Assembly: GCF_003026105.1 (NCBI RefSeq) | Contig: NZ_PYNW01000008.1 | Location: 120,746 to 184,745 of the forward strand | From: Photobacterium sp. GB-56 | GTDB lineage: Bacteria; Pseudomonadota; Gammaproteobacteria; Enterobacterales; Vibrionaceae | Direction of reading: 5' to 3' | Length of the DNA: 64,000 nt | Part shown: positions 7,243 to 16,456 of the stretch, in pieces | Numbering within the stretch: position 1 is the stretch's first letter | Layout of the letters: each line of letters opens with the position of its first letter | Notes under the pieces: model-generated | What the model was told of the DNA's origin: nothing | The model's input: only the letters and a program-made list of their open reading frames with translations | The model's database searches: none | Program-made: the position numbers and the translations under genes

Positions 7243-8721
7243 TTATGCTGCAGCAGTTTCTTCTGTTGTCTCTTTAGCGTAGATCACGCGTGTTAGTTTT
7301 GGCGCAATAATTAGGGTAAGTAGAGCAATCGCGGCAGTAACATAGCCAATCACCCCAAAGACATGGCTATAAATGGCTAATGTTTGTTGTGGATCCACAA
7401 TCTTGCTTGAATCTGTTGTTAGTGTTGCTACCCAGCCAGCAAGAACCGCAGCCGTTGCTGATGTTAAGAACCACATACCCATCGCAAATCCCATCATACG
7501 TTGAGGAACAAGCTGAGCGACCATCGCTAATCCAAGACCAGATACTAGCAGCTCACCAATAGATTGGAAGAAGTAAGATAACACTAACCAGTTAGAGCTG
7601 ATAACACTTTGGCTATTGGCAAAGTGCGAACCAAAAGTCAGTACTAAGAAAGAAAAGCTACATAGCACCATGCCGAGTGCAAATTTGAACGGCATAGAGA
7701 AACGATCACCAAACTTATTATAAATAATGGCAAGAACAGGGCTAGCAATCATGATCCATAGTGGATTCAGCGCTTGAAATTGTTCTGGCGCAACACTAAT
7801 ACCAAACAGATCATGAGAGATATTATGGATAGCAAAGAAATTAAGCGAGGTTGGCATTTGGAAATACAGTACAAAGAAAACAATGCCCTGTAACATTAAT
7901 AAAAATGCCACCAACATTTTAGCGCGTTCAATACCAGATGTTTTTAATGCTTCTTTGAAATACAACGCAACAATAGTGATTCCCACTACCACCAAAATAG
8001 CGTGTGCGTAGAATAAATGTTGTAGCAAAAAAGCACTGACGAAGCTCAGCACAATTGCACCGACTAATACACTAATATAATGCACAACATTAACAGGCTT
8101 CATATCAGGTTTTGAACCAACGTTTTTCACGGTAGAGTGACTGATTATAAAATTCACAATCGTGATCACCAAGCCGATAGCACTGACGGAAAACGCCAAA
8201 TCATAGCCAAATTTTTCTGCAATCCAAGGTGTTAATAGCATTGAGAAAAAAGAGCCTAAATTTATCGCCATATAATACAAGGTAAAGGCACCGTCTAAAC
8301 GGGGATCATTCTCGCCATAAACTTTGGCTAATAAACTTGAAGGGTTCGCTTTAAATAAACCATTCCCCATAGTAATAAAGCCCATCGCCATGTAAATCAG
8401 CATAGGACTGCTATTTTCATGGCTGGCTGAAAGCCCAAGAAAAACATAACCCGCAGTAAGAATAATGGCACCCAGTGTGATGGTACGCTTGGTTCCTAAT
8501 ACTTTATCACCCACCCAGCCGCCAATCGCGACAGATCCATACACCAGTGCTGAAAAGGCACCAAATAAAGTAAATGACGCAGATTCCGACATACCAAGAA
8601 TTTTAACCATATACACAGTTAAAATCGCTTGCATACCATAAAAGCCAAAGCGTTCCCAAAATTCAATTGAAAATATTAAATAGAAAGGTTTTGGTTGTTT
8701 AAATATATTTACTTCGGACAT
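7243..8721 (-). CDS. POT-family proton-dependent oligopeptide transporter (copy 2)
   Basis: A 492-residue transporter of the same POT/PTR2 family as the gene at 4717-6207 and clearly its paralog. The signature SIEFWERFGFYG is near residue 18, and the two proteins agree over long stretches, such as the segment containing VPQRMMGFAMGMWFLTSA. Differences cluster in the loops around residues 185-230 and at the C-terminus, so peptide preference may have diverged. The ATG at 8721 follows AAGGGT. The long upstream region (8722-9293) shares blocks with that of copy 1. Confidence 0.92.
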   Translation of the reverse strand: MSEVNIFKQPKPFYLIFSIEFWERFGFYGMQAILTVYMVKILGMSESASFTLFGAFSALVYGSVAIGGWVGDKVLGTKRTITLGAIILTAGYVFLGLSASHENSSPMLIYMAMGFITMGNGLFKANPSSLLAKVYGENDPRLDGAFTLYYMAINLGSFFSMLLTPWIAEKFGYDLAFSVSAIGLVITIVNFIISHSTVKNVGSKPDMKPVNVVHYISVLVGAIVLSFVSAFLLQHLFYAHAILVVVGITIVALYFKEALKTSGIERAKMLVAFLLMLQGIVFFVLYFQMPTSLNFFAIHNISHDLFGISVAPEQFQALNPLWIMIASPVLAIIYNKFGDRFSMPFKFALGMVLCSFSFLVLTFGSHFANSQSVISSNWLVLSYFFQSIGELLVSGLGLAMVAQLVPQRMMGFAMGMWFLTSATAAVLAGWVATLTTDSSKIVDPQQTLAIYSHVFGVIGYVTAAIALLTLIIAPKLTRVIYAKETTEETAAA

Positions 8722-9293
8722 TGCGTACCCTTAAATTTTATAATTATTTTATTTTCTGTATTTTTAGCTATTCAGTGTTAGAAAAAGACACCTATTTGAA
8801 AAAGTACTAGTATTATCCGTCATCAGCAATTACCTAAATATAAGTTGTTAATTTTGGTTGGTTGTATTTAATTGCCACTAGTTTTAATGTGTAGTTAAAA
8901 CAGTGGCTTGCGTTAGTTTTTTGGCTGCAATCTTATTATTGAAATACAGTAATAAAAAAGAGTTAAAAAATTCGAGTGGCTGCCAAATATCAGTAAATAA
9001 ATGGCGAAAAATATAAAGGCTAGCATGTGTGAACGATTGTATATTAGCTATATATGCAAATAAAGTGGGTAATTATTAAATATAGTTATACGTTTTAACG
9101 AGGGATGTAAAGAAGGATGTTAATAGGTTGAATATGGATTTAAAATAATAGCAGAGCGATTTACGATTACGAATTAACGATAATGATTAACTAACAATGG
9201 ATAGGAATTACCTAAGATATTTACTTGCAAAGATGCTCGGGCTTGTCTAACACTCTTGATAGGTGCCGATTGAACGACACCTATATTTATCTG
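8722..9293. other. Long leader region of peptide transporter copy 2
   Basis: 572 bases without a convincing gene. It contains the same ordered blocks as the region upstream of copy 1 (GTCATCAGCAATT at about 8819, TAATAGGTT at 9121 and GATTTACGA after it). Near its right end, ATAGGTG (9259-9265) and CACCTAT (9278-9284) form a modest hairpin downstream of the Nudix gene, a possible terminator. Confidence 0.5.
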
Positions 9294-9707
9294 TTAGGTA
9301 AGTGTTCCTGCAATCAGTGAGGTTTTTTCTAGCCACTTTAATACCGCTAATGCAGCGGTAGAACACAGGCTTTCATCGGTACTATCAATGAATCTTTGTT
9401 CTTCGATTTCAGCTGCAGGTATAAGATCCCCAGAATAATCAGCAAAGTAACACGTCAGTTTTACTGAGATGCCTTCTGCCTTACCATCGGCCTGAGCCGT
9501 AAATGTTTCCATGTACTTAATACTGTTTGGTATAAGATCAACGGACAGTTCTTCTTTGATTTCACGGGTTAGTGCTTCAATGTCACTTTCACCGGCTTCA
9601 CGTTTACCACCAGGAAGGTAAAACAGCGCTTTACCTTGAGATCTTACTACTAAAAATTTACCGTCTTGAATTAAAACCCAAGCGAGCTTATCAATTACTT
9701 TACTCAT
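9294..9707 (-). CDS. Nudix hydrolase
   Basis: A 137-residue single-domain Nudix protein that should hydrolyse a nucleoside diphosphate linked to another group. The Nudix box is intact at about residues 33-55: GGKREAGES then EALTREIKEELSVDL, giving the G-x5-E-x7-REUxEExGU pattern except that the last Gly is Ser. The substrate cannot be read from sequence. It lies 55 bases downstream of the LysR gene at 9763-10638 on the same strand and could be cotranscribed with it. Confidence 0.88.
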   Translation of the reverse strand: MSKVIDKLAWVLIQDGKFLVVRSQGKALFYLPGGKREAGESDIEALTREIKEELSVDLIPNSIKYMETFTAQADGKAEGISVKLTCYFADYSGDLIPAAEIEEQRFIDSTDESLCSTAALAVLKWLEKTSLIAGTLT

Positions 9708-9762
9708 TTATTTACTCAATAATTTGCTGTAAAAACGTTGCGCCATTTTTCATTCTTATACT

Positions 9763-10638
9763 TTAAGCACTTAGACAGGTCATTACTTCTTCTATCACAG
9801 CTGCAACGCGGTTAGGAATAAATCGGTTGGCGTGAGTGCCTAAGTATATATTCTCGCTGACTTCATTGTTAAATAAATGGATATTTACATGCGCTTTATC
9901 TTGAAAGGCATCCACAGCGTAACGAGGTAAAATAGTAAATCCTAGTCCTCGTTTTACAGGTTCTAAAATAAGGTTAATTTGGTTAGAAAATCCTGACCGC
10001 TTAAATTGGTTAATATGCTTAAACTCAGGGTAATTAACACTGAGTAACTGGCTTGCATGATAAACCCCATCAGGGTGATCAATAAAACCTAACTCAGTAA
10101 GCTTGTCCCAACTTGGCGATGAAATAGAGGCTGGCGTAACCAGCAAAAGCGCTTCTTTACCCATGGCATTCAGGGTTATATCGGCTTTATTTGAAAGGCG
10201 TGTCATAAAGCCAATATCGATACGCTGCTCTGCTAGTAAGGTTTCTATTTCATGGTTAGGTGCAAAGCGATAATCAATAACTAATTCAGGATGTTGTTGT
10301 TGAAAAGCCAGCAAATGAGGGTAGAGCTTCAAACCAATGCTACCAGGAGAAGCAATGCGTACCATGCCTTCATAACGAGGATCAATACTGATCCTTTTAT
10401 CTAAATCTGTAAGCGACAATACAATTTGGTTAGCTTCGTTGTACAAGCGTTCACCAGCGTGAGTCAACGTGAATTTTTTTCCGTGGCGAGTGAGCAGAGG
10501 TTGCTCTAAATATTGCTCTAATTTCTTTATATGTTGGCTGACACCGGATTGCGTCATATAAAGCTTTTCAGCGGTATGAGTAAAATGTCCAGTTTCTACC
10601 AAAGTACAAAAGCTACGTAACCAAATGGGATTAATCAT
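9763..10638 (-). CDS. LysR-family transcriptional regulator, divergent from the VOC gene
   Basis: A 291-residue LysR-type regulator. The N-terminal helix-turn-helix (about residues 3-62) contains FTHTAEKLYMTQSGVSQHIK, and the remainder is the ligand-binding domain. It is read divergently from the VOC-family gene at 10738 across 99 bases, so that gene is its probable target. The spacer has a TCAT-N7-ATGA half-palindrome near 10650-10665 that fits a LysR site. The ligand is unknown. Confidence 0.9.
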   Translation of the reverse strand: MINPIWLRSFCTLVETGHFTHTAEKLYMTQSGVSQHIKKLEQYLEQPLLTRHGKKFTLTHAGERLYNEANQIVLSLTDLDKRISIDPRYEGMVRIASPGSIGLKLYPHLLAFQQQHPELVIDYRFAPNHEIETLLAEQRIDIGFMTRLSNKADITLNAMGKEALLLVTPASISSPSWDKLTELGFIDHPDGVYHASQLLSVNYPEFKHINQFKRSGFSNQINLILEPVKRGLGFTILPRYAVDAFQDKAHVNIHLFNNEVSENIYLGTHANRFIPNRVAAVIEEVMTCLSA

Positions 10639-10737
10639 TACAAAACGTACTCATTTTTATTATGAATGATAATTTTACTTAATAACATGTGATTTGTAAT
10701 CTACTCACATCAACAATAACGATGAAGAGAACAAACC

Positions 10738-11244
10738 ATGACAAATCAGACTTACCCACGTAGCTTTTCTCATATTGGTATTTCAGTACCTGACCTTGAT
10801 GCTGCGGTTAAGTTTTACACCGAAGTTCTGGGGTGGTATGTGATCATGGAACCAACAGAAATTATTGAAGATGATTCCGCGATTGGTGAAATGTGCACAG
10901 ATGTTTTTGGTAGTAACTGGGAGCGTTTTCGTATTGCACATTTATCAACCGGTGATCGTATTGGTATCGAACTGTTTGAGTTTAAAAACCAAACCAATCC
11001 TGAAGATAACTTCGAGTATTGGAAGACAGGGGTATTCCACTTTAGTGTTCAAGATCCTAATGTTGAAGAGCTTGCAGAAAAGATCGTTGCAGCTGGCGGT
11101 AAAAAACGTATGAAAGCACCACGTTTTTATTACCCTGGTGAGAAGCCATACCGTATGATTTACATGGAAGACCCATTTGGTAACATCATTGAAATTTACT
11201 CTCATAGCTATGAATTACACTACAGTGCTGGTGCATATAAATAA
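10738..11244 (+). CDS. VOC-family (glyoxalase/dioxygenase fold) protein
   Basis: A 168-residue protein of the vicinal oxygen chelate superfamily. FSHIGISVPDLDAAVKFYTEVLGW (from about residue 10, His near 12) is the first beta-alpha-beta-beta module, and MEDPFGNIIEIYSHSYE near the C-terminus gives the second metal-ligand segment with its Glu. VOC enzymes include glyoxalase I, extradiol dioxygenases and fosfomycin-resistance enzymes; the exact reaction cannot be told. It is divergent from a LysR regulator, which suggests induction by a small molecule. GAAGAGA precedes the ATG. Confidence 0.85.
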   Translation: MTNQTYPRSFSHIGISVPDLDAAVKFYTEVLGWYVIMEPTEIIEDDSAIGEMCTDVFGSNWERFRIAHLSTGDRIGIELFEFKNQTNPEDNFEYWKTGVFHFSVQDPNVEELAEKIVAAGGKKRMKAPRFYYPGEKPYRMIYMEDPFGNIIEIYSHSYELHYSAGAYK

Positions 11245-11290
11245 GCGTTAAGTGTTAGCTTTGTTGTAAATAATACGGTGTTGTTATAAC

Positions 11291-11342
11291 CAAAATCCGG
11301 CTTTACATTTTCTTTGAGGAAAGGTAAATGAGTCGGATTTTG
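11291..11342. terminator. Bidirectional terminator between the VOC gene and rsuA
   Basis: CAAAATCCG (11291-11299) and CGGATTTTG (11334-11342) form the base of a hairpin whose interior (CATTT … AAATG) can pair further. It lies between two convergent genes and has A- and T-rich flanks. Confidence 0.7.
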
Positions 11343-11364
11343 TATATTTCAGTATTTGTTTTGG

Positions 11365-12060
11365 TTAATCAGCTTTAATAAAAGAGGTGACTTCGTCTTT
11401 GGTTAGGTAACGCCATTGCCCGACTTCAAGATCAAGCGTCACCTCGCCAATCGCTTCACGGTGAAGAGACACGACGCGATTACCAACAGCGGCAAACATG
11501 CGCTTAACCTGATGAAACTTGCCTTCAGTAATCGTCAGCAATACTTCTTTCACTGAAATAATGGTTAATATCGCTGGTGCGGTTAACTTTTGTTCGCCTT
11601 GTAATTTGATCCCTGCTTTAAATTTTTCGGCCACGTCTGCCGCAATATCTCGAGACAAACCAACCCGATAAACTTTACTGCATTTTTGATTTGGTGATGT
11701 GATGTTAAATGACCAACGCCCATCATCAGTGATCAGTACCATTCCTGTGGTATCCGCATCTAAACGCCCTGCAATGTGTAATTCAGCGATATTTTCAATA
11801 TCAAGGTAGTTAAATAGAGAGGGATAAACTTCATCAATATTTGAGCAGATAGTGCCCGCAGGTTTATGCATTAGGATATAGCGAAACTCACGCGCAATTA
11901 GCCTTTTGCCATCCATGATAACGGTATTATTCTCATGTACTTGTGTTGTTTCATTGATAATTACAGCATCGTTGACGCTAATATTACCGGCGTGTATTCG
12001 CTCTATGGCTTCTGCTTTAGTCAGTTGGGTACTTTTACAAATAAATTTATCAAGACGCAT
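11365..12060 (-). CDS. rsuA: 16S rRNA pseudouridine(516) synthase RsuA
   Basis: 231 residues, the same length as E. coli RsuA, which makes the single pseudouridine of 16S rRNA. The S4-like RNA-binding domain (MRLDKFICKSTQLTKAEA…) occupies residues 1-60. The catalytic motif GRLDADTTGMVL (about residue 100) contains the essential Asp, and KFHQVKRMF is the conserved C-terminal motif. The ATG at 12060 is preferred to the longer frame because MRLDK is the conserved beginning of the family. The gene stands alone, convergent with the VOC gene. Confidence 0.92.
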   Translation of the reverse strand: MRLDKFICKSTQLTKAEAIERIHAGNISVNDAVIINETTQVHENNTVIMDGKRLIAREFRYILMHKPAGTICSNIDEVYPSLFNYLDIENIAELHIAGRLDADTTGMVLITDDGRWSFNITSPNQKCSKVYRVGLSRDIAADVAEKFKAGIKLQGEQKLTAPAILTIISVKEVLLTITEGKFHQVKRMFAAVGNRVVSLHREAIGEVTLDLEVGQWRYLTKDEVTSFIKAD

Positions 12061-12312
12061 AACACTGAACACAAGTAGGGAAACAAGCGCATTATTATCC
12101 GTTATCATTTCTATTTAGCAATCCTGAACCTTAATTTAGCGAGTGTTTTTTATGCGAAAGAGCATTATCACTTTACAGGTAAATATCCATTTTTATCTTC
12201 TATGCGAATAAATATAGCGGTCTGATACACAAACACTGACAAAGTTGGTTAATAAATTGTTACTTATTTGTTTATTATGCTAAAAACAACTTTCCTCATC
12301 GAGCGAATAACC

Positions 12313-12858
12313 ATGAAAAAAACACCAAATAAAAATTGGAACCCCATGATTATTTTACTTCACTGGTTGGTTGCGCTGACTGTCGTTGGATTATTTGCGC
12401 TTGGCTGGTGGATGGTTGATTTAAATTATTATCATGCTTGGTATAACACTGCGCCTGATACTCATAAGAGTACTGGTTTGATCTTATTCTTTGTATTGAT
12501 CGTAAGGTTGCTATTAAGAGCATTAACTGACGCACCAGCCACTCTTTCTAGTCATGCTCAATGGGAGCAATGGCTCGCACAAAAAACGCATTGGCTATTG
12601 TATCTGCTGTTATTTGTGGTGATGTTCAGTGGTTACTTGATCTCAACTGCCGATGGAAGAGCGATCAGTATCTTTGGTGTATTTGATATTCCAGCAACGC
12701 TTACAAGTATTCAAAATCAAGAAGATATCGCGGGTACTATTCACTGGTATGGTGCTTGTGTGTTGATTGGTTTTGCTCTTTTACATGCTATTGGCGCGTT
12801 AAAACATCACTTTATAGATAAAGATAACACGCTAAAACGCATGCTAGGCAAAGCATAA
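12313..12858 (+). CDS. yceJ: Cytochrome b561 (YceJ-like)
   Basis: A 181-residue inner-membrane cytochrome b561 with four hydrophobic segments and the expected haem-ligand histidines (LLHWLVAL in helix 1, HKSTG in loop/helix 2, IHWYGACVLIGFALLHAIGALKHH in the last part). The ATG at 12313 gives the usual N-terminus; the upstream in-frame ATGs add an unlikely 15-residue extension. It lies 45 bases before a YceI-family gene on the same strand, as in the E. coli yceJ-yceI operon, and probably passes electrons to or from a quinone-linked periplasmic partner. Confidence 0.88.
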   Translation: MKKTPNKNWNPMIILLHWLVALTVVGLFALGWWMVDLNYYHAWYNTAPDTHKSTGLILFFVLIVRLLLRALTDAPATLSSHAQWEQWLAQKTHWLLYLLLFVVMFSGYLISTADGRAISIFGVFDIPATLTSIQNQEDIAGTIHWYGACVLIGFALLHAIGALKHHFIDKDNTLKRMLGKA

Positions 12859-12903
12859 TGACAAAATTAGATAAGACGTATTACGACATAAATGGAGATT
12901 ATG

Positions 12904-13491
12904 ATGAAAAAGCGCCTACTAAGATCTTTTATTCCTTGCACACTTTTGGCTGCGGCTAGTATGTCATCAGTAGCGCTAGCAGACGATTATAAAATCGATA
13001 CTAATGGCTCACATGCATCGATTCAATTTCGTATCCAGCATCTTGGTTACAGTTGGTTGGTAGGGCGTTTTAATACCTTTGATGGTGAGTTTAGTTATGA
13101 TGAAAAGCAGCCTGAAGCATCAAAAGTTAAAGTGAATATAGCAACGGCGAGTGTGGACTCCAACCATGCTGAGCGTGATAAACATTTACGCAGCAGTGAT
13201 TTTTTAAATGTTGAAAAATTTCCAGAAGCGACTTTTGTTAGTCGCTCTTTTAAAGAGTTGGGGGATGGCAACGCTACCATGACAGGTGATTTAACGTTAA
13301 ATGGCGTTACAAAGCCGGTTACGATTGATGTTAAACATGTTGGTGCAGGTAATGATCCGTGGGGCGGCTATCGTCGTGGATTTGTTGGTACTACAATGAT
13401 CTCATTGAAAGATTATGATATTAAAACAAATTTAGGCCCTGCTTCTACAGAGGTTGAGTTAGAACTCAATGTTGAAGGGATCCGCCTTTAA
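12904..13491 (+). CDS. yceI: YceI-family periplasmic lipocalin-like protein
   Basis: About 195 residues with a signal peptide ([18 protein letters not shown] … VALA) cleaved before [16 protein letters not shown]. The YceI beta-barrel signature is clear: [44 protein letters not shown] and [16 protein letters not shown]. Family members bind long polyisoprenoids. GGAG at 12894-12897 favours the ATG at 12904 over the one at 12901. It forms an operon with the cytochrome b561 gene upstream. Confidence 0.92.
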   Translation: MKKRLLRSFIPCTLLAAASMSSVALADDYKIDTNGSHASIQFRIQHLGYSWLVGRFNTFDGEFSYDEKQPEASKVKVNIATASVDSNHAERDKHLRSSDFLNVEKFPEATFVSRSFKELGDGNATMTGDLTLNGVTKPVTIDVKHVGAGNDPWGGYRRGFVGTTMISLKDYDIKTNLGPASTEVELELNVEGIRL

Positions 13492-13504
13492 TTGAGTAAG
13501 GTAG

Positions 13505-13543
13505 ACGAGTTAGCATTTATATAAAATGTAAGCGCTAACTCGT
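13505..13543. terminator. Bidirectional terminator after yceI
   Basis: ACGAGTTAGC (13505-13514) and its exact complement GCTAACTCGT (13534-13543), with ATTT/AAAT extending the stem inside the loop. It lies between yceI and the convergent YkgJ-like gene. Confidence 0.7.
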
Positions 13544-13561
13544 TAGTGATAGATATTGGAG

Positions 13562-13852
13562 CTATAGAAATTCAGTACGCTCATCAACACATTCGTAAGA
13601 GCCCATTTCAAATTCGCGGCAAATCCAAGGACGGTTTTCATAAATCGTACACATGAAGGTCTCTCTATCAAGTGCAGAGCACCAACCATCAGCGAGTCGA
13701 AGCATAGTTTCACCTCCCCACATATCTCGTTTGATATGCCTTTCTGGTACACCTGTATCTGAGATAATCATCACCTCTAAACGGCAGCAGCATGCTTTAC
13801 AGTTAGAGCATGAGACTTCAGGTGTGGTTTCATTTTTAATTGGGATGTTCAT
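13562..13852 (-). CDS. YkgJ-family cysteine-cluster protein
   Basis: A 96-residue cytoplasmic protein with the zinc/iron-chelating cysteine cluster of the YkgJ/UPF0153 family: SCSNCKACCCRLE (residues 15-27), WCSALD, FMCTIYENRPWICREFEMGSYEC. The order C-x2-C-x3-CC … C … C … RPxxCRxFExGxxxC is typical. The family is thought to bind iron-sulfur or zinc, but its role is not established. It is a single gene, convergent with yceI. Confidence 0.85.
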   Translation of the reverse strand: MNIPIKNETTPEVSCSNCKACCCRLEVMIISDTGVPERHIKRDMWGGETMLRLADGWCSALDRETFMCTIYENRPWICREFEMGSYECVDERTEFL

Positions 13853-13973
13853 AGCTTGAAAAACACAGTTATCTTTAAGTAACTCAATGCCGCATCATAC
13901 CCCAAAACGGCATTGCTATCTTATGTTTTCCAATCGTGCGCCATGTTCTAAATATCGTATATATCAGATGTCG

Positions 13974-14783
13974 TTATATATTAGGTAATTGCATTGTACC
14001 TTTTATGGTTGTAATCGCTGAGCCTATGAGTTTTATACGTCCATTGGGTAATAACTCGGTACTGACATATCCACCACGCGCCGATGCTTGATAACCATTA
14101 AGTTTTACTTTATTGAGCTTTTCTGACCAGTAAAGTGTTAAAGCACAGTGTGCTGAACCTGTTACGGGATCTTCATTAACGCCAACCCAAGGGGCAAAAA
14201 AGCGAGAGATAAAATCAAGATCATCACGCTGAGTTGGTGCAGTAATTAACACACCACGACCATCAATTTTTGTTAGGCGATCAAAGTTTGGCGCAAGATT
14301 TAATACAATCTCTTCGTTATCAACTTCAATAAATATCTTCGAATCAAAAATACCATAAGCAATAACATGTGTAGCTTCAATGCCTAAAGACGCTAACAAT
14401 TCTGTGGATGGTGTGATATTAAAATCAAGTATTGGTGCCGGAAAATCGAGTTCTATAGTTGATGATCTAATTAAGGCGCTTAATGATCCTGACAGGGTAT
14501 TAAATGTCACGGTATCATTAACGTTAAAAAGTTTTTTTTCTTTTAAAATATGAGTAACGGAAAGTGTACCATGGCCACATAGTTTGACTTCAGCTTGAGG
14601 TGTAAACCATTTTAAGTTCATGTTATTTAATGATAAAAAAGCGGTTTCTGATACTGCCATTTCCGCTGCAATCGATAGCATTAAATCATTCGATAACGTT
14701 TCTTTTGTAATGCAAACACCCGCAGGATTACCTTTGAATGTTTCATTGGTAAAAGCATCAACTTGATAGATCTCGATATCCAT
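13974..14783 (-). CDS. PhzF-family isomerase/epimerase
   Basis: A 269-residue protein of the PhzF family. IYQVDAFTNETFKGNPAGVC (from residue 4) is the conserved N-terminus, with the conserved catalytic Glu in SETAFL (about residue 46) and GHGTLSVTHIL and VNEDPVTGSAHCALTLYW (about 205-222) as the other signatures. Family members share the diaminopimelate epimerase fold; PhzF itself isomerises a phenazine precursor, but most genomic members have unknown substrates. It stands alone, so no phenazine pathway is implied. Confidence 0.88.
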   Translation of the reverse strand: MDIEIYQVDAFTNETFKGNPAGVCITKETLSNDLMLSIAAEMAVSETAFLSLNNMNLKWFTPQAEVKLCGHGTLSVTHILKEKKLFNVNDTVTFNTLSGSLSALIRSSTIELDFPAPILDFNITPSTELLASLGIEATHVIAYGIFDSKIFIEVDNEEIVLNLAPNFDRLTKIDGRGVLITAPTQRDDLDFISRFFAPWVGVNEDPVTGSAHCALTLYWSEKLNKVKLNGYQASARGGYVSTELLPNGRIKLIGSAITTIKGTMQLPNI

Positions 14784-15202
14784 TATTTCCTACTCTTCTT
14801 TCTCTTATTTATTATTATCGTAGCAAGTCACCCTGCGTATGTTGTTAACTCATTGTTAAGTTTCTGATATATAGTTTTTTATTCATCCATATATAGATGA
14901 TTTTAATTATCTACATCAGGGAACAACAAGAAGCGAACCATAAGGTATTTGGTTAGAAAAAATCAGTTTACAAATCCGAATAAAAATGTTTGTGTGGAAG
15001 TTATGCAATAATTTTGGTATTATGTAAACAAGTCTTTATATTACTTTTAATGAATTGAATAACTTCACCAGCAAAGCCATATATTGACCTCCTAGCTTAT
15101 CTATATCTTTCCATATCATGCACTATTGTTGCTTGATAACGGCAACATTCAATTATCGACCGATATAGCTATTTACGATTATGTATTAACAGAGAGACAT
15201 TC
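14784..15202. other. Intergenic region before the small basic protein
   Basis: 419 bases with no open frame, strong hairpin or recognised RNA. A GAGAG ribosome binding site lies at its right end before the ATG at 15203. Confidence 0.4.
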
Positions 15203-15355
15203 ATGACAAAGCAAACTGACATCAAACGAACAACTACAGAAGCTAAAACAAAAAGAAAAGTAGCACCAAAGACAACAGAAAGAAAAGTGAGTGTTCGCGA
15301 GCGAATTGAAAACTTACACATGCAGCGCGAATGGGATAAAGAGTGGGAGCTATGA
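15203..15355 (+). CDS. Small basic protein, 50 residues
   Basis: ATG at 15203 after GAGAGACATTC, TGA at 15353-15355. The first 30 residues are mostly Lys, Arg and Thr (KQTDIKRTTTEAKTKRK), and the tail is a charged amphipathic helix (VRERIENLHMQREWDKEWEL). The composition and the helical tail resemble small conserved gammaproteobacterial proteins of the PA3496 type, but I cannot establish the match. It could instead be a chance frame, although the ribosome binding site and the lack of rare features argue for a gene. Confidence 0.5.
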   Translation: MTKQTDIKRTTTEAKTKRKVAPKTTERKVSVRERIENLHMQREWDKEWEL

Positions 15356-15658
15356 TCAATAGCTCATTAATTATTCAGAAGATTAATGATGCATGCATTA
15401 TTACTCTATTTTGAACGTTAAGTCATTGGGAACAAGACTACCTTAGCAATTTATATCAAAGCCTTATACATTATGACCAAGTATCTGAGAAACAAATAGC
15501 GATATGCTCTCAGATTTTTGGGCGCCGCAAACTTCCTCTGTTATTACCGTAATTTTATTGTTTTTTCTATTGCATTTTTCTTCTGTCGTTTTATTTCAAC
15601 TAGACAAGTTGCTTATTAATTCAAGTATTTGTTACTTTTTAGGTTGGCTGATGACGGT
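15356..15658. other. Intergenic region, nothing recognised
   Basis: 303 bases between the small basic protein and the transglycosylase gene. I see no reading frame, strong hairpin or promoter motif worth naming. Confidence 0.4.
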
Positions 15659-16444
15659 TTAAAATGTAATGATTGGCTTAATAGGCTTCATATTTATCAC
15701 TGTTTTGGTTTCAAATAATTGTTTTAGAAACACGACATCATTATTAATAGATACTGCATTGATTGCGAAGGGAGACTGGGCTCTCGGTATTGAGCTTACT
15801 AACGTATCAAGATCGACCAACTTTTCTAAAGCGTAAAATTTATGCACGTAATCAACGGTTTCATTCGGTAAGCGTAGAGCTGAAAAATGTTTATCCACGA
15901 CGCGTTTTAATGCCCGTTGTACACGTCCTTCCCCTGAATTATAGGCTGCTAAAGTCAGCTTTAAATCTTGATCAAATTTGTTATAGAGAAAGATCAAATA
16001 CTGTATAGCAGCATCGGTACTACGGGCAATATTGAATCTTTCATCTTTAGTCTTGGAGACAGTTAAACCAAAACGCTTTGCTGTTGCGGGCATGAGCTGC
16101 CAAAGACCAGCCGCTTTTGCGTGAGAGACGGCATGGCGATCGAATGTCGATTCAATCATTGGTATTAATACCAGATTACGCGGTAGCTTTTTAGCATCAA
16201 GCCGTTTGATTATATGCTGTACCGTTGTTTGATGGCGCGTGAACTGTTTATTGATCACTTTTTTATGCGGTGATAATCGTTGATAATGTTTACTGACTTG
16301 TTGTTCAAATTGCGTTTGGTACTTGGTGGGTATTGGCGTGGATGCTTGGTTTGGATTTGCAAACAATAACAAAATCAGCATGATGAACATACTGAGAGGT
16401 AGAGAGAGAATAGTGCATTTTTTATTGCCCAAATGATACCTCAT
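15659..16444 (-). CDS. Lytic transglycosylase (SLT domain), flagellar-locus copy
   Basis: 261 residues: a hydrophobic signal/anchor (about 14-32), then an SLT-type lytic transglycosylase domain. The catalytic Glu is in LIPMIESTFDRHAVSHAKAAGLWQLMPATA (about residue 98), followed by the LTLAAYNSGEGRV motif of MltD-like enzymes. It would cut peptidoglycan in the periplasm. It is the last gene of a flgM-flgN-transglycosylase run on the minus strand, 12 bases after flgN. Because the FlgJ encoded at 25969 has no muramidase domain, I infer that this enzyme opens the wall for the lateral rod. Confidence 0.88.
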   Translation of the reverse strand: MRYHLGNKKCTILSLPLSMFIMLILLLFANPNQASTPIPTKYQTQFEQQVSKHYQRLSPHKKVINKQFTRHQTTVQHIIKRLDAKKLPRNLVLIPMIESTFDRHAVSHAKAAGLWQLMPATAKRFGLTVSKTKDERFNIARSTDAAIQYLIFLYNKFDQDLKLTLAAYNSGEGRVQRALKRVVDKHFSALRLPNETVDYVHKFYALEKLVDLDTLVSSIPRAQSPFAINAVSINNDVVFLKQLFETKTVINMKPIKPIITF

Positions 16445-16456
16445 TAGCCTTTAATT

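Noticed and set aside
13974..14783. Phenazine biosynthesis
   Set aside because: The PhzF-like gene is alone; no other phz gene is in the window, and most PhzF-family members are unrelated to phenazines.
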